Assembly (NCBI GenBank): GCA_964571195.1
Contig: CAZNAD010000001.1
Location: forward strand, 186,001 to 250,000
DNA: 64,000 bases
Direction: 5' to 3'
Source: PALSA-1006 sp964571195
GTDB taxonomy: Bacteria > Pseudomonadota > Gammaproteobacteria > Burkholderiales > Gallionellaceae
The first letter of the stretch is position 1, and every line of letters begins with the position of its first letter. Below the pieces are notes generated by a model. That model was given only the letters and a program-made list of their open reading frames with translations, was not told the DNA's origin and searched no databases. A program made the position numbers and the translations under genes. Positions 7,319 to 14,844 of this stretch are shown here, piece after piece.

Positions 7319-8113
7319 CTACAACACCTTCCACAACAACTTCCCCGCCAACCCGATCAACAACACCGCAAACAATTTTCGCAGCAAGACCACATTGGTA
7401 CGATGCGCCGTCTTTGCACCTATCGGTGCAGTAATAACACTCACGATGGCACAACCCAGCATGGCTGGCAGATAGACGTAGCCTAAGTTGGGCGAGGGTA
7501 GGTTCGACGCATGCAGACCGGTGGTGATATAGCCGATGGTGCCGCCGACGGCGATGGGGAAGCCGATGGCGGAGGCGGTGCCGATGGCGTGGCGTATCGG
7601 TACATTGCACCAGAGCAGGAACGGGACGGTGAGGGTGCCGCCACCGACGGAGACCAGTGTGCTGATCCAGCCGGTGAGGGTTCCCATCAGTGTCATGCCT
7701 GCGCTACCGGGCAGTTGGCGCGAGGCGTGTGGCTGTATGTCGAGCAATATCTGCGTTGCGGCGAAACACATGAACAGCGCGAAGAAGATGGTCAGGTAAA
7801 ACGGGGAAATGCTGGCGGCGACCAGTGTGCCGATGGCGGTGCCAAGCAGGATGCCGGGAGTGATGCGGCGCACGACTTGCCAGTTCACCGCGCCGTGCTG
7901 GTGGTGTTTGCGCATGCTGGCGATGGAGGTGAACAGGATGACGGCCATGGCGCTGCCCAGCGCCAAGTGCATGGCATGTTCAGCAGGGAAGTGTTGCGCC
8001 TCGAACAATATCAGCAATACGGGAACCAACACCGTGCCGCCGCCGATGCCGAACATGCCGCCGAGGAATCCGGCGACTGCGCCCAGCACCAGATAGGCGG
8101 CGATCCATTCCAT
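7319..8113 (-). CDS. TauE/SafE-family sulfite/anion permease
   Basis: 264 aa from the ATG at 8113, chosen because it overlaps the stop of the upstream EVE gene as TGATG, which suggests translational coupling. It is an integral membrane protein with about eight hydrophobic segments. It has two family repeats: GAVAGFLGGMFGIGGGTVLVP near the N-terminus and GWISTLVSVGGGTLTVPFLLW in the middle. TauE/SafE proteins export or import sulfite, sulfoacetate and other small anions; the substrate here cannot be read from the sequence. A sulfur-related role would suit the cys genes further on but is only a guess. Confidence 0.85.
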   Translation of the reverse strand: MEWIAAYLVLGAVAGFLGGMFGIGGGTVLVPVLLILFEAQHFPAEHAMHLALGSAMAVILFTSIASMRKHHQHGAVNWQVVRRITPGILLGTAIGTLVAASISPFYLTIFFALFMCFAATQILLDIQPHASRQLPGSAGMTLMGTLTGWISTLVSVGGGTLTVPFLLWCNVPIRHAIGTASAIGFPIAVGGTIGYITTGLHASNLPSPNLGYVYLPAMLGCAIVSVITAPIGAKTAHRTNVVLLRKLFAVLLIGLAGKLLWKVL

Positions 8114-8577
8114 CAGTTTTTTGCCAATTTGCCGGTGATGAAACGCCACTCTGCCGGATCAAGCGGAGTGATGGACAAACGGTTGCCCCTTTGCAGGGTG
8201 CGCAGGTTCTCCAGTTCGGGATGGCGCTTTAGTTCTTCGATGGAGATGAGTGCGATCTTCTTCACTAGCTTCACGTCCACATTGAACCAGCGCGGTGTCT
8301 CCTGCGTGGCCTTCGCGTCGAAGTATTTGCTCTTCTTGTCGAATTGCGTGGCGTCGGGGTAGGCGGTGCTGCTGACTTGTGCGATACCGGCGATGCCGGG
8401 TTCTTTGCAGTTGGAGTGATAGAACAACACACCGTCGCCGACCTGCATCTGGTCGCGCATGAAGTTGCGCGCCTGATAGTTGCGTACGCCGTACCACGCC
8501 ACGCTCTGGTTCGGCATGTCGGCCAGATCGTCGATGCTGACATCGGAAGGTTCCGACTTCATTAACCAATATCTCAT
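8113..8577 (-). CDS. EVE domain-containing protein
   Basis: 154 aa from the ATG at 8577, which opens MRYWLMKSEPSDVSIDDLA, the standard start of this family. The EVE domain is a PUA-like fold related to YTH readers and is thought to recognise modified bases in nucleic acid. Conserved features are WYGVRNYQARNFMRDQMQVGDGVLFYHSNC, PGIAGIAQV and the aromatic positions of the binding pocket. It stands between the 6S RNA terminator and the TauE-like gene, with its stop overlapping the next start. In many betaproteobacteria this gene lies near zapA and 6S RNA. Confidence 0.92.
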   Translation of the reverse strand: MRYWLMKSEPSDVSIDDLADMPNQSVAWYGVRNYQARNFMRDQMQVGDGVLFYHSNCKEPGIAGIAQVSSTAYPDATQFDKKSKYFDAKATQETPRWFNVDVKLVKKIALISIEELKRHPELENLRTLQRGNRLSITPLDPAEWRFITGKLAKN

Positions 8578-8592
8578 ATTTCGTGTTCGCAA

Positions 8593-8622
8593 ATAAAAAG
8601 TGCGATCCGGGAGGATCGCACT
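8593..8622 (-). terminator. Rho-independent terminator after 6S RNA
   Basis: A perfect 10-bp stem (agtgcgatcc at 8599-8608 with ggatcgcact at 8613-8622), a 4-base loop and, on the minus strand, a run of T from 8598 down to 8591 broken by one A. Confidence 0.9.
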
Positions 8623-8630
8623 GGAATAAA

Positions 8631-8804
8631 GTCCCCGCCTGTGCCGTTGACTCAATGTCTTGAACCTGGGTTCAAGAGGGTCGGTTCCCGGTCACATCAG
8701 GTGCATCCGCAGGGGATGCTCACAACAGTGACTTGAATGGGGCGCAACCTAAGCATTAGCTCATTGGTTCAAAGAATTATGAATCTCACGAACACCGCAG
8801 GGAC
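8631..8804 (-). ncRNA. ssrS: 6S RNA
   Basis: On the minus strand the ends pair: gtccctgcggtgttcg at the 5' end (8804 down) with cggcacaggcggggac at the 3' end (up to 8631). The 3' arm contains the characteristic cttgaacccaggttcaag hairpin, and the 5' side of the central region has gtgagcatcccctgcggatg. The order of these parts matches E. coli 6S RNA, which mimics an open promoter and sequesters sigma70 RNA polymerase. Position directly after zapA is the classic location. Exact processed ends are estimates. A strong terminator follows. Confidence 0.9.
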
Positions 8805-8819
8805 AACTCGTAAAACTGT

Positions 8820-9134
8820 TCAGAACAACTTGTCCTGATCTGCCAATGCTTCGTCGACAGATGCCTGCATGGCTTGCATTCTACGCTTGTAGTCGCCCAT
8901 ATCAACCCCTCCGCCTAAACGGGTGGAAAGAAATTCGTGGGCGATGTTGAGAGCCGCCATGATGGCGATGCGTTCCACCGAGGCGACCTTCCCGGCATCG
9001 CGAATCTCGCGCATCTTTTTATCAAGATATGCGACCGCTTCCAGCAGTTCCGCTTTTTCATCGTCGGGGCAGGCGACGCGGAATTCGCGGTCAAGTATTT
9101 TTACGTCCAGCGCATTCACTTTTTTAGCGCTCAT
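8820..9134 (-). CDS. zapA: Cell division protein ZapA
   Basis: 104 aa. ZapA binds FtsZ and bundles protofilaments at the Z-ring. The sequence opens with LDVKILDREFRVACPDDEKAEL, the globular FtsZ-binding part, then has YLDKKMREIRDAGKVASVERIAIMAALNIAHEFL leading into a coiled coil ending in QASVDEALADQ. The start overlaps the stop of the upstream zapB-like gene by 4 bp, and 6S RNA follows 16 bp after the stop, so the three are likely transcribed together. Confidence 0.95.
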   Translation of the reverse strand: MSAKKVNALDVKILDREFRVACPDDEKAELLEAVAYLDKKMREIRDAGKVASVERIAIMAALNIAHEFLSTRLGGGVDMGDYKRRMQAMQASVDEALADQDKLF

Positions 9135-9331
9135 GATTTTTCGTCGGGAAGTTTGCTAAGGATGTTTTCCAGGCGGGAGGCGGCACTATTGACCTTGTCT
9201 TCGTTCTGGCGCGCGCGACTGAGCGCTTCGGCCAGATCCTGACGCAGTTGATGGTTCTCTGCACGCATGCGCTTGGTCAGTTGCACCAGTTGCGCGAGTT
9301 TGCTCTCCAATATGTTCAGTTCACCTTGCAT
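9131..9331 (-). CDS. Small coiled-coil protein, ZapB-like (TIGR02449 type)
   Basis: 66 aa from the ATG at 9331 (a GTG at 9340 is also in frame). It is almost wholly helical with heptad character: LNILESKLAQLVQLTKRMRAEN and LRQDLAEALSRARQNEDKV, ending SAASRLENILSKLPDEKS. Such proteins are encoded just before zapA in gamma- and betaproteobacteria and are thought to act at the divisome like ZapB. The 4-bp overlap with zapA supports co-function. A good promoter at 9339-9368 would start transcription almost on the ATG, so the message may be leaderless. Confidence 0.8.
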   Translation of the reverse strand: MQGELNILESKLAQLVQLTKRMRAENHQLRQDLAEALSRARQNEDKVNSAASRLENILSKLPDEKS

Positions 9332-9338
9332 GGGGCGC

Positions 9339-9368
9339 ACTATAGTTTAGAAAATCCTGTCGAGTCAA
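9339..9368 (-). promoter_or_regulatory. Sigma70 promoter of the zapB-like/zapA/ssrS unit
   Basis: On the minus strand, TTGACT (9368-9363), an 18-bp spacer and TATAGT (9344-9339). The expected start point is 9331-9333, on or next to the ATG of the first gene. No ribosome-binding site is visible, which fits a leaderless transcript. Confidence 0.7.
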
Positions 9369-9432
9369 ATGTTAACAAGGGGTTGTGCAAGTGTTTTGGT
9401 GAGGGGTGACTCTGTTACAATGCCGACCGCTT

Positions 9433-9596
9433 CAAGGTGCTGCGTGGCTCGCGTCACGCGGTTAAACGGGAAACAGGTGGAATGCCTGTGCTGCCCCCGC
9501 AACGGTAAGCAAGTGAGGATCTGCCAATAAGCCACTGTGAGCAATCATGGGAAGGCGGCAGATCAAGACTTGTGAGCCCGGATACCGGCCTGGGAG
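9433..9596 (+). ncRNA. Cobalamin riboswitch upstream of btuB
   Basis: Core elements appear in order: ggtgc at 9436-9440, gggaaacaggtggaatgcc, gctgcccccgcaacggtaag, the B12-box piece gccactg at 9531-9537, gggaaggcggc, and gagcccggataccggcctg at 9574-9592. A -10-like TACAAT lies at 9416-9421. This aptamer binds adenosylcobalamin and represses downstream B12 uptake genes. The target, btuB and probably btuM, fits. Confidence 0.93.
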
Positions 9597-9630
9597 TCAG
9601 TTGGGAAGTGCTGCGGGAGGCGCACGGACG

Positions 9631-9654
9631 GCAGGACGTTCTGTCCTGCTTTCT
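9631..9654 (+). terminator. Hairpin with T-rich tail between riboswitch and btuB
   Basis: Stem gcaggac at 9631-9637 and gtcctgc at 9643-9649, then ttcttttc. It follows the aptamer closely and is a candidate for the riboswitch expression platform. Confidence 0.65.
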
Positions 9655-9686
9655 TTTCGCTTCTGCCGCATCTCCTGTTTTATAAC

Positions 9687-9714
9687 GCCCCAACGGGGTC
9701 GCTTGGGGCTTTTT
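9687..9714 (+). terminator. Second hairpin plus T tract just before btuB
   Basis: Stem gcccca at 9687-9692 and tggggc at 9704-9709, followed by six T residues. It ends 13 bp before the btuB ATG, and the ribosome-binding site (AGGAAA, 9716-9721) follows at once. It may be a second attenuator or may affect translation. Confidence 0.55.
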
Positions 9715-9726
9715 CAGGAAAATCAA

Positions 9727-11550
9727 ATGAAGCAGAAACAATTTATCGCCGCACTGCTGTGTGCGGTCACTCCTTTGGCATATGCTGCAAACACGGAGAT
9801 CCTCGACGAAGTGGTGGTTACCGCAACGCGCGTGGAGCAACCACTCAGGCAGACGCTGGTGCATACCACGGTAATCGATCAACAAGACATTCAGGCCGCG
9901 CAAGCGACGGATGTGCCGACTTTGTTGAAGACGCTCGCCGGAGTGGAGATTTATCAAAGCGGTGGTATCGGCAAGCAAAGCAGCCTGTTCATGCGCGGGA
10001 GCAATTCCAGCCATACGCTGGTGCTGGTGGACGGGGTGCGTGTCAATTCGGCCACGACCGGCGCAACGGCACTCGACCAGATCATGCTGGATCAGGTCGA
10101 GCGTATCGAGGTGGTGCGCGGCAACGTGAGCAGTATGTACGGTTCGGAAGCCATCGGCGGTGTGGTGCAGATATTCACCAAACGGGGCAAGGGAACGACA
10201 TCGTTCAATGTCAGTGGCGGGGCGGGTTCTAATAACACGCGCAGGGCGTCTGCCGGATTCGGTGGCGAAACGGGTGATACGGCGTTTAATGTGCAGCTCT
10301 CGAAATTCAAGAGTGACGGCGTGTCGGCGATCAAGCCCAGCATCGTCACCGCAGTCAATCCCGATGCGGATGGTTATGACAACACCAGCATGTCGGCCAA
10401 TGTGCGCCAGACATTGGCGGTCGATCACAGCGTTTCCGCCTCATGGTTGCAAAGTCTGGGCGATGTGCAATATGACAGCTCGTCCGCTCGTACATCGGAT
10501 GTCAACACCAGCACGTCCGTGCTGCGCAAATTCTCACTGGTGTCGGATAACCGCTTTGTCGCAGCATGGTCGAGCAGGGTGCAATGGGCGAGCGGTGAGG
10601 ATGAATACAAGAGTTATCTCAATGGGGTGGCCGCTTCGAGTTTGCGGACCAACAACAACCAGTTGGCCTGGCAGAATACGGTGACGCTACCTTCCGGTGG
10701 TAATTTGCTGCTTGGGGTGGAGCGCCTCGATCAGCGTGTAGCCAGCACAACGGTCTATTCCAAAGTGGATAGGCAGGTGGACTCTCTGCTGGCCGGTTAC
10801 ACCGGAACTTATGCCGCGCAGCAGGTGCAGTTGAACTTGCGGCAGGATCGTTATTCCGATTTTGGCAGCGCATCGACTGGGGCGTTCGGGTATGGTTATG
10901 TGCTGAGTGATGCCTGGCGGGTGAATGCCGGAATCAGTACGGCCTACAAGGCACCGACGTTCACCGATCTGTACGGGCCGGCCAGCTGGGGTAGTAATGC
11001 GCTGCTCAATCCTGAGCGCTCAAATAACCGGGAGTTGGGGGTGCAGTATGCTGCGGATATGCATCGCTTGAATGTGGTGTATTTCGACAACCAGATCACC
11101 GACTTGATTGCTGCCGACAGTGCTTGGAAATTGCAGAACCTGAATGCGGCGCGTATCGATGGTGTGGAAGTGAATTACGCGGTGCAATCTGACGAGACCG
11201 CATTCAAAGCGGCGTTGACACAGCAGAATCCGCGCGATGAACGGACCGGACTGGTGTTGTTACGCCGGGCGAAACTCTTCTCCAATGTCGGGCTCTCACG
11301 GCAGATCGGCCAGTGGAAAGTGCGCGGTGAGTGGCAGCATAGCGGCGAGCGGGTGGATTACGACATCAATACCTCTGCCCGTACGACGCTGGTCGCATAC
11401 GACGTGCTGAATGTGAGTGCCGGTTACGCCGTGGACAAACATCTGGCGGTGTCATTGCGTGTGGATAATCTGTTCGATCAGGACTATATGCTGGCACACG
11501 GTTACAACACATTGGGGCGCACTCTGTTTATCGGGCTAAGCTACCAGTGA
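9727..11550 (+). CDS. btuB: TonB-dependent vitamin B12 receptor BtuB
   Basis: 607 aa from the ATG at 9727, with AGGAAA 6 bases upstream; earlier in-frame starts lie inside the riboswitch. A signal peptide of about 19 residues ends at AYA. The TonB box region is EILDEVVVTATRVEQ. The plug domain (about 35-140) has LKTLAGVEIYQSGGIGKQSSLFMRGSNSSHTLVLVDGVRVN and IEVVRGNVSSMYGSEAIGGVVQIFTK. The rest is a beta barrel ending in VDNLFDQDYMLAHGYNTLGRTLFIGLSYQ. The receptor binds corrinoids at the outer membrane and imports them with TonB energy. The riboswitch in front and the BtuM-like gene behind support cobalamin as substrate. Confidence 0.95.
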   Translation: MKQKQFIAALLCAVTPLAYAANTEILDEVVVTATRVEQPLRQTLVHTTVIDQQDIQAAQATDVPTLLKTLAGVEIYQSGGIGKQSSLFMRGSNSSHTLVLVDGVRVNSATTGATALDQIMLDQVERIEVVRGNVSSMYGSEAIGGVVQIFTKRGKGTTSFNVSGGAGSNNTRRASAGFGGETGDTAFNVQLSKFKSDGVSAIKPSIVTAVNPDADGYDNTSMSANVRQTLAVDHSVSASWLQSLGDVQYDSSSARTSDVNTSTSVLRKFSLVSDNRFVAAWSSRVQWASGEDEYKSYLNGVAASSLRTNNNQLAWQNTVTLPSGGNLLLGVERLDQRVASTTVYSKVDRQVDSLLAGYTGTYAAQQVQLNLRQDRYSDFGSASTGAFGYGYVLSDAWRVNAGISTAYKAPTFTDLYGPASWGSNALLNPERSNNRELGVQYAADMHRLNVVYFDNQITDLIAADSAWKLQNLNAARIDGVEVNYAVQSDETAFKAALTQQNPRDERTGLVLLRRAKLFSNVGLSRQIGQWKVRGEWQHSGERVDYDINTSARTTLVAYDVLNVSAGYAVDKHLAVSLRVDNLFDQDYMLAHGYNTLGRTLFIGLSYQ

Positions 11551-11614
11551 TTGGGCGGGGGCGTGGAAGACGGTATTTCGCCTTTTGTGCCCCCTGCTTT
11601 TCTGTTAAAGTTCC

Positions 11615-11633
11615 GGCCACTTGCCAAGTGGCC
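11615..11633. repeat. 19-bp perfect palindrome before btuM
   Basis: GGCCACTTG-C-CAAGTGGCC. Arms of 9 bp flank one central base, 24 bp before the btuM start. It may be an operator for a dimeric regulator; the one-base centre makes a tight RNA hairpin less favourable. No T-run follows. Confidence 0.6.
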
Positions 11634-11657
11634 GCAATGCACATCTGAGGGGGCATT

Positions 11658-12245
11658 ATGCAAACAATACAAACTCGTTCATGGCTGGTGATCGCCGGGC
11701 TGATGCTGGCGATGGCGCTGACCCGATTCAATCATTTCGGCTCTGCATTCGCGCTGCCGGACGCTTCATGGGCGCTATTCTTTCTGGGCGGGCTGTATCT
11801 GGCGCGATTCTCCGGCGCGATTTGGGTACTGGCCGCCTTGCTGCTGGAAGCGGCGCTGGTCGATTATTACGCTATTGCGGGGCAGGGTATCAGCGACTGG
11901 TGTGTCACCAATGCCTATGGTTTCCTGGCATTCGCGTATGCTGCGTTGTGGTTTACCGGACGCTGGTTCGCACCGCGCCATACATTGACCGGCAGAAATC
12001 TGCCCGGTGTGTTCGTGGCGGCGGGAGTCGCGAGTATCGCGGCATTCGTGATCTCCAATGTCAGCTTCTTCCTGTTCTCCGGGCGTTATGCCGATATGAG
12101 TGCATTCGAATACGCCTCGCGTGTGCAGCAATACCTCGGCTCCTATGTCGCGGTGACATTGTTGTATGTCGGGTGTGTGATCGCCGCACATATGGCCTTC
12201 GTCCTCTTGAAAGGCAAGGCACGTAGCGGTTCCCATGTTGCCTGA
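11658..12245 (+). CDS. btuM: BtuM-type cobalamin transporter (solitary ECF S-component-like)
   Basis: 195 aa from the ATG at 11658 with GAGGGGG 5 bases upstream. About six transmembrane helices fill the chain, and the N-terminal helix contains LALTRF-like residues (AMALTRFNHFGSAFALPDASWALFFLGGLYL). The family member studied in Thiobacillus denitrificans binds the cobalt of cobalamin through a cysteine near residue 80 and removes its cyanide ligand; here Cys82 in ISDWCVTNAYGF is the evident counterpart. The gene lies 107 bp after btuB and probably shares its riboswitch-controlled message. Assignment relies on context, topology and the cysteine; without alignment, other small membrane families cannot be fully excluded. 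Confidence 0.8.
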   Translation: MQTIQTRSWLVIAGLMLAMALTRFNHFGSAFALPDASWALFFLGGLYLARFSGAIWVLAALLLEAALVDYYAIAGQGISDWCVTNAYGFLAFAYAALWFTGRWFAPRHTLTGRNLPGVFVAAGVASIAAFVISNVSFFLFSGRYADMSAFEYASRVQQYLGSYVAVTLLYVGCVIAAHMAFVLLKGKARSGSHVA

Positions 12246-12305
12246 ATGCCGGTTCAAATCTACTCCTGATGTCATCCGGGTGGGCTTGCGGATGGAACGC
12301 CCGCG

Positions 12306-14066
12306 ATGACCAGTTCCCAGCTATACGCCAGACTACTCGGTTACGTTAAGCCATATTGGCGCATTTTCTCGTTGTCCATCGTCGGCATGGCGGTGGCAGC
12401 GGCCACCGAGGCATTGCTGCCCGCTTTGCTCAAGCCGATGTTGGACGGTACTTTTGTCCATCGCGACGATACGGTGATTCGCTGGGCTCCGGTTTTTCTG
12501 CTGCTGATCTTCCTTGTGCGTGGTGTAGCTTCGTTCGTGGGGACCTTTGCCATCGGTTGGGTGGGTAACAAGCTGGTGATGGATTTGCGCGAGGAGATGT
12601 TCCGCAAATTATTGTCGCTGCCTACGCGCTTTTACGATGACCATTCCACTGGGCAGCTCATCTCCAAACTGACTTACGACGTGACACAGGTCACTGCGGC
12701 GGCGACTAACGTGGTGACGGTGGTCCTGCGTGACAGCATCATCGTGATCGGCCTGATGGGATGGCTGTTCTATCTCAACTGGAAACTGACCATGCTCACT
12801 TTTGTGATGATCCCCGTCATCGCACTGGTCATCAAAGTGATCGGTAACCGTGAGCGGGATGCCAGCCGCCAGACGCAGGTTGCCATGGGTGACATCACTC
12901 AGGTCATCGAAGAGAGTGTCACTGCCCACAAGGTGGTGAAACTGTTCGGTGGGCAATCTTATGAGAGCAGACGCTTCGGTGAGCAGGCAAACTGGGTGCG
13001 GCGTTATGCGATGAAACAGGTGGTTGCCGGTGCGGCCAATGTGCCTATCGTGCAGATGGTGGCAGCGATGGCGCTGGCGGTGATCATGTATCTGGCCATC
13101 CAGCAGACCCGTACCGACGAATCCACCGTGGGCGGATTCCTTTCCTTCATCGCGGCTATGTTGATGTTGACGGCTCCGGCCAAACGTATCGCTGGGGTGA
13201 GTGAGTTCGTGCAGCGCGGCTTGGCCGCTTCCGAGAGTGTGTTCAAACTGATCGATACGCCGAGTGAGACGGACAGCGGTAGCGTCACGATTGCGCGCAG
13301 CAGCGGTAACCTTGCCTTCGAACATGTGAGCCTTTCCTACCAGTCCGATGAGCGTCTCGCCTTGCACGATATTTGTCTCAATATTCCGGCAGGCCAATCG
13401 GTGGCGCTGGTCGGGGCATCTGGCAGCGGCAAAAGCACCATGGCGAATCTGGTGCCGCGTTTTTATCTGCCGACTAGCGGGCGTATCACTTTGGACGGGC
13501 ATGACCTGTCCGAGCTCACACTGGCGAGTCTGCGCGCCAACATTGCGCTGGTCAGCCAAGAGGTAGTGTTGTTCAACGACACCATCGCGGCCAACATCTC
13601 TTATGGTCAGATGCGCGAGGTGCCGGAAGCCGAAATCATTGCTGCCGCCCAAGCCGCCCATGCGATGGAGTTCATTCGCGAACTGCCGGAAGGATTGGAT
13701 ACGCTGGTGGGGGAAAAAGGCGTGCGCCTCTCCGGCGGGCAGCGCCAGCGTATCGCCATCGCGCGCGCCATCCTCAAGAACGCACCGGTATTGATTCTGG
13801 ATGAGGCGACCTCGGCTTTGGACAGCGAGTCCGAGCGTCATGTGCAGGCGGCATTGGAGACGCTGATGCGGGGGCGCACCACGCTGGTTATCGCACACCG
13901 TCTTTCCACCATCGAAAAGGCAGACCGCATCGTGGTATTGCAAAAAGGACGCATCGTCGAGACCGGGACACACCGTGAATTGTTGGATAAGAACGGTGTT
14001 TATGCGCAACTGCACCATATTCAGTTCGAATGGCAAGATGCTGGAAAAGAAAATTCGCCGAATTGA
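12306..14066 (+). CDS. msbA: Lipid A export ABC transporter MsbA
   Basis: 586 aa, a half transporter with six N-terminal membrane helices (residues about 1-310) fused to an ATPase domain. It flips lipid A-core from the inner to the outer leaflet of the inner membrane as a homodimer. The ATPase has Walker A GASGSGKST, the signature LSGGQRQRIAIARAIL, Walker B VLILDEATSALD and the H-loop VIAHRLSTIEKAD. The TM region contains LSLPTRFYDDHSTGQLISKLTYDV, typical of MsbA. A GTG or ATG earlier is not needed: the ATG at 12306 gives a standard length. Confidence 0.95.
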   Translation: MTSSQLYARLLGYVKPYWRIFSLSIVGMAVAAATEALLPALLKPMLDGTFVHRDDTVIRWAPVFLLLIFLVRGVASFVGTFAIGWVGNKLVMDLREEMFRKLLSLPTRFYDDHSTGQLISKLTYDVTQVTAAATNVVTVVLRDSIIVIGLMGWLFYLNWKLTMLTFVMIPVIALVIKVIGNRERDASRQTQVAMGDITQVIEESVTAHKVVKLFGGQSYESRRFGEQANWVRRYAMKQVVAGAANVPIVQMVAAMALAVIMYLAIQQTRTDESTVGGFLSFIAAMLMLTAPAKRIAGVSEFVQRGLAASESVFKLIDTPSETDSGSVTIARSSGNLAFEHVSLSYQSDERLALHDICLNIPAGQSVALVGASGSGKSTMANLVPRFYLPTSGRITLDGHDLSELTLASLRANIALVSQEVVLFNDTIAANISYGQMREVPEAEIIAAAQAAHAMEFIRELPEGLDTLVGEKGVRLSGGQRQRIAIARAILKNAPVLILDEATSALDSESERHVQAALETLMRGRTTLVIAHRLSTIEKADRIVVLQKGRIVETGTHRELLDKNGVYAQLHHIQFEWQDAGKENSPN

Positions 14067-14147
14067 GTTGACAGCCGTGCCTCATCTCGCTAAATTCAAT
14101 TCCCAGCATTTCAGTCAACTAAACATCAACCCTTCAAGGAGATCATC

Positions 14148-14747
14148 ATGGCAGTTCTGGTAGGCAAGGCAGCGCCCGATTTCACCGCGACCGCAGTATT
14201 GGGTAACAACGAGATCACAGACATCACTTTTTCCAAAGTCACCAAAGGCAAATATGCCGTGGTGTTCTTCTATCCGCTGGACTTCACTTTCGTGTGTCCG
14301 TCCGAGCTGATCGCGTTCAATCATCGTCTGGACGAGTTCAAGAAGCGCAACGTCGAAGTATTGGGCGTGTCCATCGACTCCCAGTTCAGCCACTTGGCCT
14401 GGAAGAACACACCGGTCGACAAAGGCGGTATCGGCAATGTCGGATACACGCTGGTGGCGGATGTGAAGCATGAAATCTGCAAGGCCTACGATGTCGAGTC
14501 CGATGGTGGTGTCGCGTTCCGTGGCTCTTTCCTCATCGACCGTGCCGGTGTGGTGCGTCATCAGGTCGTGAATGATCTGCCGCTGGGCCGCAACATCGAC
14601 GAGATGATCCGTATGATCGACGCCTTGCAATTCACCGAAGAGCATGGCGAAGTCTGCCCTGCTGGCTGGAACAAGGGTAAAGCCGGGATGAACGCCTCTC
14701 CAGAAGGTGTGGCGAAATATCTGGCCTCGCACGCCAAAGAGCTGTAA
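14148..14747 (+). CDS. Typical 2-Cys peroxiredoxin (AhpC/Prx1 type)
   Basis: 199 aa, standard length. It reduces hydrogen peroxide and alkyl hydroperoxides in the cytoplasm. The peroxidatic cysteine is Cys50 in YPLDFTFVCPSE and the resolving cysteine is Cys170 in GEVCPAGW. The conserved catalytic Pro, Thr and Arg regions are present (FYPLDFTFVCP, FRGSFLIDRAG). The GGIGN motif at about residue 94 together with a C-terminal extension marks the sensitive, Prx1-like subgroup, in which overoxidation is easier. The ribosome-binding site aaggaga lies 8 bases before the ATG. A strong terminator follows, so the gene is likely transcribed alone. No reductase gene is adjacent. Confidence 0.95.
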   Translation: MAVLVGKAAPDFTATAVLGNNEITDITFSKVTKGKYAVVFFYPLDFTFVCPSELIAFNHRLDEFKKRNVEVLGVSIDSQFSHLAWKNTPVDKGGIGNVGYTLVADVKHEICKAYDVESDGGVAFRGSFLIDRAGVVRHQVVNDLPLGRNIDEMIRMIDALQFTEEHGEVCPAGWNKGKAGMNASPEGVAKYLASHAKEL

Positions 14748-14764
14748 GCGGCAAGTGCTTCGTG

Positions 14765-14790
14765 CAAAAGGCTCCTGCGGGAGCCTTTTG
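14765..14790 (+). terminator. Rho-independent terminator after peroxiredoxin
   Basis: Perfect 11-bp stem caaaaggctcc (14765-14775) and ggagccttttg (14780-14790) with a 4-base loop and the T-run built into the arm. Confidence 0.9.
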
Positions 14791-14844
14791 TCATTGGAGC
14801 GGAGGGTTGCAACATTGCCGCACATTCTGCAATATCCGTCCGAG

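Noticed and set aside
9547..9726. N-terminal extension of btuB to an upstream ATG
   Set aside because: This stretch is the cobalamin riboswitch and hairpins; the proper start at 9727 has a ribosome-binding site and a signal peptide.
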